Source of the DNA: Methanobrevibacter sp.
GTDB taxonomy: Archaea > Methanobacteriota > Methanobacteria > Methanobacteriales > Methanobacteriaceae
Length of the DNA stretch: 11,677 nt
Reading direction: 5' to 3'
NCBI GenBank assembly: GCA_016291275.1
Contig: JAEEWY010000031.1
Coordinates: 1-11,677 of the forward strand
The position numbers and the translations under genes were made by a program. Below are positions 7,201 to 11,677 of this stretch, one piece after another. A model generated the notes under the pieces. It was not told the DNA's origin and did no database searches. It saw nothing but the letters and a program-made list of their open reading frames with translations. Position 1 is the stretch's first letter. The number at the start of each line of letters is the position of its first letter.

Positions 7201-7470
7201 GCAGTATTCAAGGCAAAAACATTTAAGGTAAAAGCAAAAACCAAAAAAGTATCTTTCACCCTTAAAGATGCAAAAGGAAAAGCAATCAAAGGCAAAAAGA
7301 TCACTGTCAAAGTCAATGGCAAGACCTACACTGCAACAACAAATGCTAAAGGTGTAGCAACAGTATCCCTTAAATTAACCAAAAAAGGAAAATACACTGC
7401 TACAGCTAAATTTGCAGGAGACACAAGCTACAAAGCCATTACCAAAAAGGCAAAGATTACCTTAAAATAA
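4267..7470 (+). CDS. Secreted adhesin-like protein, beta-helix plus Ig-like domains
   Basis: 1067 residues from ATG 4267. An upstream in-frame GTG (4255) lies inside the ribosome site GAGGTGA, which is eight bases from this ATG, so ATG is chosen. Domains: signal peptide 1-22 (KFKYVAIFLVLLC...ASA); Asp/Glu/Val-rich linker about 23-95; first right-handed beta-helix about 96-400 with GGAI-type repeats (PGAINN, GGALFS, GGGAIC, GRGGAI) and many NCxF turns; CxxC ladder 406-440; second beta-helix starting FYVNGSRAYDSSVDGQSWEN near 518 and running to about 760; then three Ig-like modules (about 778-862, 890-980, 982-1067). The last two share LKDAxGKAI and are clearly duplicated. The final module has 26 Lys against 2 acidic residues by my count. 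There is no C-terminal membrane helix or sortase signal, so retention may be by charge to the pseudomurein wall. Many N-x-S/T sites suggest glycosylation. The ligand is unknown. Confidence 0.9.
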   Translation: MKFKYVAIFLVLLCCLMGAASATEDVSIDAVDASVDDAVVVDAIQEEIDETPVDTVTTEPTVSDDTIIEEIDDDIKADEISEESAIVDSEPTRATDVNVTNWADLKYYGKSNTNYNIYLKSPITVDNTYFVFGNSATIIGTPDNYITGGSSSKIPFQSSGSLDITFKNVTFKNMDASVLIKLATTGTNKFINCSFDNIHTYAYKSSVIWNDKGYMNISGCNFTNCNDGFGAVTNYATTGTVQMNVENCRFENNTGRNEPGAINNCGDLNVTNCTFIHNVANWWAGAIHTHTFANTRIVDSNFSDNVAGWNGGALFSYSTLEVINCNFDDNNCSTNTGGGAICGYSYQGSIYNITVNSCNFTHNLNLNSNGRGGAIGVQNIGYLTVFNSIFKNNNNATNGTAISAICENITYCINCTNCSCPNCPNCTNCTHNVSTGDPDCKIYNNTYLNHGGPGDTVVISGNDYVFYGNIFRNSVQTVHYNESGNQYNLPAAVLSFTEQTCLDSKLGSTILSFGNSDVFYVNGSRAYDSSVDGQSWENAIGGDRGLYNVISYITPNGKIYLSDIFTEFSGTSNSYRNFTVIGFNRENTIVNLTGWEVGNAEDPEHYLITFINMTFINPGVIYGNDITFINCTFINFKITDPINMDIDENAQYGLEPPEESFVTNFINCDFINSTITGDNLIDIDKYTQINFNNCNFENIAADSIVSSTKGKFHTQDSINFNDCKFTNVTTKGIVSIPTGKDIMELVHIEGCTFDVPVTNEVVTDSGRDYINTTQSRADSNLAIDIDGDNLVITLTDSEGNPITDVDEISVVINDENIPSQMDNGVTTINISDFTGKVNIAASFAGNANYKESTATLSTYIVVKTVTEVINNTIVEYVNKTLEDTSIVADTLTATAKVAKTLSVTLKDASGKAIANKVITYSINGVTKTATTDANGLVKITVNQANAGTYYYSLCFLGDNDYKASFKTVKVTVNKQATKAVFKAKTFKVKAKTKKVSFTLKDAKGKAIKGKKITVKVNGKTYTATTNAKGVATVSLKLTKKGKYTATAKFAGDTSYKAITKKAKITLK

Positions 7471-7493
7471 GAAAATTTTTTATTCATTAAATG

Positions 7494-7523
7494 AGAGGAA
7501 AAACATCATTTTTCCTCTTTTTT
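7494..7523 (+). terminator. Hairpin terminator of the first adhesin-like gene
   Basis: AGAGGAAAAA (7494-7503) and TTTTTCCTCT (7509-7518) form a perfect 10-bp stem with loop CATCA, followed by a T-run to 7523. It starts 24 bases after the stop codon. It is a classic intrinsic-type terminator. Confidence 0.85.
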
Positions 7524-7835
7524 AAATTTTTTAAAATTACAAGAAAATATTACTTGTGGAGATTTATCTCTTATTCTAATTAGGATATTTGTTTGTGATT
7601 AGAATAAAAGATAAATTTTTATAAAAATTTATTGTCTTTAGATAGGTGGAGAAAAATTTGATCTCTTTTAAAAGTTCATTGCAATTGGAATATTTTTGAG
7701 TCTTTTTTACAAGGTCATTCTTTTCTTATTTGTTTAAAAATGCATATTTTTTCTCTTTGAACCATATTTTGTGGTTTTTTGAGGAAAAAATTTGATTGTT
7801 GAATTTTATTTATATAATGTAATGGAGGATTTTTT
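7524..7835. other. Intergenic region between the two surface-protein genes
   Basis: About 310 bases with no convincing ORF. It contains a small hairpin ACAAG/CTTGT (7539-7543 and 7553-7557), the long stem at 7562-7616, an AGGTGG motif near 7644 with only a 13-codon TTG ORF after it, a weak AACCA/TGGTT hairpin followed by T6 (7760-7780), a TATA-like TTTATATAA (7810-7817 region), and the ribosome site GGAGG at 7824-7828. A small RNA between 7530 and 7780 is possible but unsupported beyond the hairpins. Confidence 0.45.
7562..7616. repeat. Long inverted repeat, 19-bp arms
   Basis: Left arm ATTTATCT-C-TTATTCTAAT (7562-7580) and right arm ATTAGAATAA-A-AGATAAAT (7598-7616) pair at 18 of 19 positions around a 17-base loop. 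The right arm is followed by T5. It lies 40 bases beyond the adhesin terminator. It may be a second or bidirectional terminator, an sRNA stem, or a short mobile-element relic. Confidence 0.65.
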
Positions 7836-10082
7836 ATTTGGAAAGGTAATCGATTCCTATTGTTGTTTTCGCTTTCATTATTATTCCTATTGCTTAGTGG
7901 CTGTGCTGTTTCTGCAGCAGATATAGATTCAAGTGACAGCTCTCTAAGTGTGGATAATATTGATGGTGGAGATGATTATTTTGTCGAATCTGATTATTCT
8001 TCTTTGGAATGTTCATCTCAAGACACTATAGTTGGAAGTTCTGGCATTGATGGTTCCAGTGATGTTATAGAAGATAATATTGGTAGTGCAGTTGGTTCTG
8101 AGAAGCTAAAGAGTTCTCCTGAATCAAGAGCGCTTAAGAGTAGCGGTTCCAATTCTAACATTAATAATAACTCTGTTAATGTAATCACTCCAGCTAATTT
8201 TAGCGATTACTTTGATGAGTCTAATGTATTGAAATCCAATTATTCTGATAGGGTTCTTGTTTTTGATGGTTTGTTTGATGATTTAGGTGTTTTGAAGATC
8301 TGTTCCAACAATACCTTCATCACTTCCAACAATTCCATATTCAAAAATACAGTCTTTGATTTGGAGGCATCAGGCATTGTCTTGTCCAATCTTAATCTTG
8401 TATTGGATAAGGAGTTTGAGGATAATGAGTATGCTGCCATATTCTGTTATGGAGACAATATAACCGTCTATAATTGCAGCATCATTTATGATGCCCCTGC
8501 TAACAAGACTGCTTTCGGAATATATTCTGATGGGCATCATGACGATTTTGTTGGCTTGTCATTGATTAACAATACTATTGATTTTAAGGGCCATGCCACT
8601 TACAGGGGCTATAATTACGGCATTCTTTTAAGGAATACCCATGACAGCCTTGTCTATGGCAATAACATAACTTGTGAGTTGCCTTTAAGAAGCGTTTCTT
8701 GGTGGGGTGGCCCTAAGGATTATGGTCAAATTAGTATGGATGCTGTTGCTGCCTTTGCTGGCGATTTCTGTGAGAATTTGACTTTGTCCAATAATTACAT
8801 TTATTCTAATGTAAATTACAATTCCCTTGAATTGAATGCATATCCTACATTGGATACTGTTATCCTATATGGCTGCAGCTATTCAATCATTGAGAACAAT
8901 GATATCATCAGTTATGATTTCATCACTCCTTTAGGCTATGACAATTATCTCCAGGCCTTGGATTTGTATAAGCTTGAGGATGTGACTGTTATAAGGAACA
9001 ATATCACTGTGTTTACCAATGCGGGCAAGCCTTGTCAGAGCACTGCTTACCCTATTCAGATCAATGGTCCTGTAAATCATGTTAAGATAGTTTTCAATAA
9101 TCTGACTACTTTCAATCATGGGCCTAACTGCGGTATTTATTCTGAAAATTTCTATGGTGACACTTTCATAGACATTATCAGCAATTTCATCAATGTTACA
9201 GGTGATGCCACTGTTGAGGGTTATGCCCCTCATGCTTTGGTTAGCGGTATTGAAGTACAGGATACTGGAGATAATATCCTGAATAACACCATTATTGTTA
9301 ATAACCTTGGTGATTATTCCTCTAATGCCAATGTTTATGGCATTAGCTATGTTCAGAGTACTGGAGGAAAACATACATATAACATTCAGTATAATAATAT
9401 CACCACTAACGGAAATTATGGTGTAAAGATTTTAGGGGATATCAAGAATTCCACTACTTATAATTCTACTGTTTCAAACAATGTTTTAAATACTCAGACT
9501 ACTTCCAATAGGACTGGTGCTGTTACTAATAAACAGGTGAATAGTCCTAGTGGCACTGTTGTTAAGAATAATACAAATGGTAGGTTCATTAATGAAATGA
9601 GTGAGGATTATTACCCTGATTGGCTGAAGGATTATGTCAGGAGTGGCAGTGGTCGCGGCACTGGTGATTTTGCTTGGATAAACCGCATATTGGATGGCTT
9701 GTCTAACGGTACTGGGTTCAGTGGTGCTGTTGGAAATGGTACTTCTCATAGTGGAAGCGGAAATGCTCGTGGAAATGGTCATGGAAGTCATGATGGTGAT
9801 GTTTCAGGAAATGGAACAGATTCTAACAGTGATGCTGTTTTAGGCTCTGATCATGATGCTGCTCCAGGTGTTGGTGGAGATGCTTCTCCAAGCATTAGTG
9901 CTGCAAGTCCTAGTGATAGTGGAAGCAGTGCAGCTAACCCTAATGCCTATGAGATTGATGAGCATGACAATGTAGTTAGCAAGTCTTCAGATTATCTCCA
10001 ATTAGGATTAATTTGTATTGTTGCCTTGTTATTGTTGCTTGTTGGTTATAAGCGTCAGAAGGATAAAGAGGAAGAAGAATAG
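7836..10082 (+). CDS. Membrane-anchored beta-helix surface protein, adhesin-like
   Basis: 748 residues if it starts at ATT 7836; no ATG exists in frame. ATT is preferred because GGAGG (7824-7828) is seven bases upstream and it adds WKGNR, giving the signal peptide its positive end. The alternative TTG at 7860 leaves an uncharged start. Layout: signal peptide about 1-30 ending CAVSAAD (LSGC just before could pass as a lipobox); Ser/Asp-rich linker to about 105; right-handed beta-helix about 108-580 with PbH1/NosD-like NN-I turns (YNCSI, INNTI, GNNIT, IENNDII); Gly/Ser/His/Asp-rich stalk about 600-708; one membrane helix about 720-738 (LQLGLICIVALLLLLVGY) and a charged cytoplasmic end KRQKDKEEEE. 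This places the beta-helix outside the cell. The next genes on the same strand encode an ExbB-like/DUF2149 pair, but a hairpin and 354 bases separate them. The ligand is unknown. Confidence 0.85.
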   Translation: MWKGNRFLLLFSLSLLFLLLSGCAVSAADIDSSDSSLSVDNIDGGDDYFVESDYSSLECSSQDTIVGSSGIDGSSDVIEDNIGSAVGSEKLKSSPESRALKSSGSNSNINNNSVNVITPANFSDYFDESNVLKSNYSDRVLVFDGLFDDLGVLKICSNNTFITSNNSIFKNTVFDLEASGIVLSNLNLVLDKEFEDNEYAAIFCYGDNITVYNCSIIYDAPANKTAFGIYSDGHHDDFVGLSLINNTIDFKGHATYRGYNYGILLRNTHDSLVYGNNITCELPLRSVSWWGGPKDYGQISMDAVAAFAGDFCENLTLSNNYIYSNVNYNSLELNAYPTLDTVILYGCSYSIIENNDIISYDFITPLGYDNYLQALDLYKLEDVTVIRNNITVFTNAGKPCQSTAYPIQINGPVNHVKIVFNNLTTFNHGPNCGIYSENFYGDTFIDIISNFINVTGDATVEGYAPHALVSGIEVQDTGDNILNNTIIVNNLGDYSSNANVYGISYVQSTGGKHTYNIQYNNITTNGNYGVKILGDIKNSTTYNSTVSNNVLNTQTTSNRTGAVTNKQVNSPSGTVVKNNTNGRFINEMSEDYYPDWLKDYVRSGSGRGTGDFAWINRILDGLSNGTGFSGAVGNGTSHSGSGNARGNGHGSHDGDVSGNGTDSNSDAVLGSDHDAAPGVGGDASPSISAASPSDSGSSAANPNAYEIDEHDNVVSKSSDYLQLGLICIVALLLLLVGYKRQKDKEEEE

Positions 10083-10108
10083 TTAAAATTTTTGTTTATG
10101 ATGGAGTG

Positions 10109-10184
10109 TTTGCCAAAAAATATCAATTTTTTAAGCTTCATAATTTTTAGATAATAACCTCTAAATTATTATTTTTTTGGCAAA
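10109..10184 (+). terminator. Large stem-loop after the second surface-protein gene
   Basis: TTTGCCAAAAAA (10109-10120) and TTTTTTGGCAAA (10173-10184) pair perfectly over 12 bp, enclosing 52 bases that contain a weaker inner pairing (TAATTTTTAGA with TCTAAATTATTA). T-rich sequence follows. It begins 27 bases after the stop codon. A terminator is most likely; the long spacer is unusual for one. Confidence 0.5.
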
Positions 10185-10199
10185 TGCTTTCCTTTTTAA

Positions 10200-10253
10200 T
10201 TTTTTAATTTTAAAATTAAAGGATAAAGTTTTGTTTTTTAATTTTAAAATTAA
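10200..10253. repeat. Two direct copies of a 20-bp AT-only palindromic sequence
   Basis: TTTTTTAATTTTAAAATTAA occurs at 10200-10219 and again exactly at 10234-10253. Each copy contains the perfect 16-bp palindrome TTAATTTTAAAATTAA. The 34-bp spacing is close to three helical turns, so proteins bound to both would sit on the same face. The sequence is low-complexity, which weakens the case. Confidence 0.5.
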
Positions 10254-10272
10254 TAGATTATTGTGATTTATT

Positions 10273-10297
10273 AATTGTCTTATCTAGATAAACAATT
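10273..10297. promoter_or_regulatory. Imperfect palindrome centred on TTATCTAGATAA
   Basis: The perfect 12-bp palindrome TTATCTAGATAA (10280-10291) is flanked by AATTGT and ACAATT, with one unpaired C at 10279, giving a 25-base dyad. It lies about 140 bases upstream of the ExbB-like gene. It is a candidate operator; no binding protein can be named. Confidence 0.4.
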
Positions 10298-10343
10298 TAT
10301 AAAATTTAATATTATAATATTTCTTTAATTATTTTAATGATTC

Positions 10344-10391
10344 GATGAATTAAACATTAGTTTTCATATGAAACATATATTTTAATTCATC
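10344..10391. promoter_or_regulatory. Nested inverted repeat at the ExbB-like operon promoter
   Basis: Outer arms GATGAATTAAA (10344-10354) and TTTAATTCATC (10381-10391) match perfectly over 11 bp. Inside them lies a second perfect palindrome, TTTCATATGAAA (10362-10373). The ATATATTTTAATT stretch at 10376-10386 is the best TATA candidate, and it overlaps the right outer arm. Transcription would then start near 10410, ahead of the ribosome site at 10421-10427. A regulator on this dyad would compete with TBP. Confidence 0.5.
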
Positions 10392-10436
10392 AACTTTTTA
10401 ATTAAATTGTATAGTTTTTAGGAGGAGTAATTTTAT

Positions 10437-11069
10437 ATGGTTGGCACTAACATTTTAACTTCTACTTTGGATTTGGTTAGCCAAAGTCTTCAAATCCCTG
10501 TGATCATTTTCCTATTGTTGTTTGCAATAGGTGCAATAATCCTATTGGGTGGATTAATCAGGGAGTTCAGGCATAGGAAGACTGTTTCCAATGTGGAGAT
10601 GAAAAGATTAATCAATGAGATTTCAAATGCAAAAAGTCAAGAGGAAATATTGAATATAGTACAATCTTCAGAGATTCCAAATTCCATGAAGAATGACTTA
10701 AGAGAGATTACAGACACTGATCTTGACCTTGAATCAAGAATAGCACTTGCAAAGAAACTAGTGAGCAGCAGAGAAAAGAAATTGGAGAAAAGACTCTCAT
10801 ACACTGATATTATCACTCGTATCGGTCCTACTTTAGGTTTGATGGGTACTTTGATTCCTATGGGTCCTGGGCTTGCTGCTTTAGGTAGCGGTGATATTGT
10901 GACTTTGTCCAATGCGATCATTGTTGCTTTTGACACCACTGTTGTGGGTATTGGTGCTGGTGCACTTGCTTATGTAATCAGTAAGATCAGACGCAGATGG
11001 TATAGTGAGTATATTGCTAACATTGATGTCTTGACTGATGTTGTCCTTACAAAAATAGGAAAGCTTTAG
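10437..11069 (+). CDS. MotA/TolQ/ExbB-type proton-channel family protein
   Basis: 210 residues. Members of this family form the multi-helix ring of ion-driven motors in the cytoplasmic membrane, paired with an ExbD/TolR/MotB-type protein. Seen: a first membrane helix about 20-41 (IPVIIFLLLFAIGAIILLGG), a cytoplasmic helical region about 42-122, then two helices about 126-148 and 158-182. The family signature is clear in RIGPTLGLMGTLIPMGPGLA (128-147) and FDTTVVGIGAGALAY (165-179), with T167/T168 at the place of the conserved pore threonine. The start is firm: GGAGGAG (10421-10427) lies nine bases before ATG. The stop codon (11067-11069) overlaps the ribosome site of the next gene, so the two are translationally coupled. 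It is shorter than typical TolQ/ExbB but normal for the archaeal group. Energy source and partner load are inferred. Confidence 0.9.
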   Translation: MVGTNILTSTLDLVSQSLQIPVIIFLLLFAIGAIILLGGLIREFRHRKTVSNVEMKRLINEISNAKSQEEILNIVQSSEIPNSMKNDLREITDTDLDLESRIALAKKLVSSREKKLEKRLSYTDIITRIGPTLGLMGTLIPMGPGLAALGSGDIVTLSNAIIVAFDTTVVGIGAGALAYVISKIRRRWYSEYIANIDVLTDVVLTKIGKL

Positions 11070-11082
11070 GAGTAATGTTTTT

Positions 11083-11421
11083 ATGGTTAAGCTTAATCGA
11101 AAGACTGCTTTTGAGGAGGAAGAGGAAGACCCGATGACTGGTGTTGCCAACTTGGTTGATGCAATGCTTGTAATAGCAGTAGGTCTCCTGGTATTTCTAG
11201 TCATCTCATGGAACATGCAGGCAATTGTATTCAATGAGGATATCAATCCAGAACAGAGGCAGGATGCTATCAATGCCATGAAGCAGGTGACTGAGATAGA
11301 TCAAGGCAAGCAATTGAATGAGACTCCTGATGTAAGCTCAAGTTCTGGTGAAGGTTACAGTGAGCTTGGAAAAGTCTATAAGGATTCCAATACGGGCAAA
11401 CTGATAATGATTGAAAATTGA
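11083..11421 (+). CDS. DUF2149 family protein, ExbD-like membrane partner
   Basis: 112 residues. Seen: a basic then acidic N-terminus (EEEEEDPMTG), one membrane helix in ANLVDAMLVIAVGLLVFLV (about 22-40), and an outer-facing soluble part ending GYSELGKVYKDSNTGKLIMI, the pattern I associate with DUF2149 in methanogens. D26 at the start of the membrane helix (LVDAMLV) lies where ExbD/TolR/MotB proteins keep the proton-carrying Asp. AGGAG (11068-11072) lies ten bases before ATG and overlaps the stop of the ExbB-like gene, only 13 bases away, so the two are one operon. The family has no assigned function; the ExbD-like role is inferred from sequence pattern and partner. It is too short to carry a peptidoglycan-binding domain like MotB or OmpA proteins. 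Confidence 0.85.
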   Translation: MVKLNRKTAFEEEEEDPMTGVANLVDAMLVIAVGLLVFLVISWNMQAIVFNEDINPEQRQDAINAMKQVTEIDQGKQLNETPDVSSSSGEGYSELGKVYKDSNTGKLIMIEN

Positions 11422-11429
11422 TTAAAATT

Positions 11430-11470
11430 TCTATTTCTTTTTTTATTTGGATTTTATAGTAATTTTTTTT
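11430..11470 (+). terminator. T-run terminator after the ExbB-like/DUF2149 operon
   Basis: Two uninterrupted T-runs, 11438-11444 and 11463-11470, follow the TGA stop without a strong stem. Archaeal RNA polymerase commonly stops at such U-tracts, so this is a plausible but weak terminator. Confidence 0.4.
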
Positions 11471-11514
11471 AAATTTATTTAGAATCTTTTTTATTTTTAT
11501 TTTTATTCTTTGTA

Positions 11515-11631
11515 TATGTAATGTGTTTTAGATACTTTTTGTATTGTATTTTTTTAACATTATGTAATGTGTTTTAGATACTTTTTGTATTGTATTTTTT
11601 TAACATTATGTAATGTGTTTTAGATACTTTT
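11515..11631. repeat. 46-bp tandem repeat, about 2.5 copies
   Basis: Two identical 46-bp units lie head to tail (11515-11560 and 11561-11606), followed by a 25-bp partial third copy (11607-11631). Each unit begins TATGTAATGTGTTTTAGATA. The junctions between copies create the inverted repeat ACATTA-TG-TAATGT. There are no spacers, so this is not CRISPR. It lies directly upstream of the next promoter. Confidence 0.9.
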
Positions 11632-11677
11632 AAATATTTATAAAAATAAAATATAATTAATCAATAAAAAGAGGTTT
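11627..11677 (+). promoter_or_regulatory. Promoter and ribosome site of a gene beyond the window
   Basis: TTTTAAATATTTATAAAA (11628-11645) is a good TATA region, and AAAAGAGG (11667-11674) is a Shine-Dalgarno site that needs a start codon just past the window end. The tandem repeat abuts this promoter. The gene is not visible; in methanogens a large CobN-like or surface gene would be a reasonable expectation here, but that is inference. Confidence 0.5.

Noticed and set aside
7658..7699. 13-codon TTG ORF after an AGGTGG motif
   Set aside because: Too short, weak start codon and no sequence features; likely chance in AT-rich DNA.
11515..11631. Repeat array considered as CRISPR
   Set aside because: Units are contiguous and identical with no spacers between them; it is a plain tandem repeat.

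Overview
This AT-rich window looks like a gut methanogen of the Methanobacteriaceae, most likely Methanobrevibacter or a close relative; the species cannot be told from the sequence. Supporting signs are large secreted adhesin-like proteins with beta-helix and Ig-like repeats, an ExbB-like/DUF2149 gene pair, archaeal TATA-like boxes, strong GGAGG/GAGGTGA ribosome sites, and transcript ends in T-runs. No rRNA, tRNA or CRISPR array was seen.

Layout. (1) Bases 2-967: 3' part of a threonine synthase gene, the only clear housekeeping gene, cut by the window edge. (2) Bases 1004-3863: a small accessory block. On the minus strand it holds a winged-helix gene remnant, an intact Bro-N/antirepressor-like gene and a RhuM-family gene cut to its N-terminal domain. 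Divergent from these, on the plus strand, is a tyrosine recombinase with unusual active-site residues. Bro-N and RhuM share the same DNA hairpin, read in two different frames. (3) Bases 3864-4266: a regulatory intergenic region with a possible 42-residue ORF. (4) Bases 4267-7470: a 1067-residue secreted adhesin-like protein with an acidic N-terminal linker, two beta-helix modules joined by a CxxC ladder, and a lysine-rich Ig-like tail, closed by a clear hairpin terminator. (5) Bases 7836-10082: a second surface beta-helix protein, membrane-anchored at its C-terminus and apparently starting at ATT. (6) Bases 10437-11421: a tightly coupled operon for a MotA/TolQ/ExbB-type channel protein and a DUF2149 protein that resembles ExbD around its membrane Asp. 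(7) Bases 11515-11677: a 46-bp tandem repeat and the promoter and ribosome site of a next gene outside the window.

How the parts may work together (inference). The ExbB-like/DUF2149 pair could form an ion-driven motor in the cytoplasmic membrane. The membrane-anchored beta-helix protein just upstream is a candidate outward-facing partner, for example in uptake or cell-surface remodelling. The accessory block looks like the remains of a mobile element or a regulatory islet next to surface-protein genes. Several dyads sit at promoters (2037-2053, 4213-4234, 10273-10297, 10344-10391), suggesting that surface and uptake genes here are tightly regulated.
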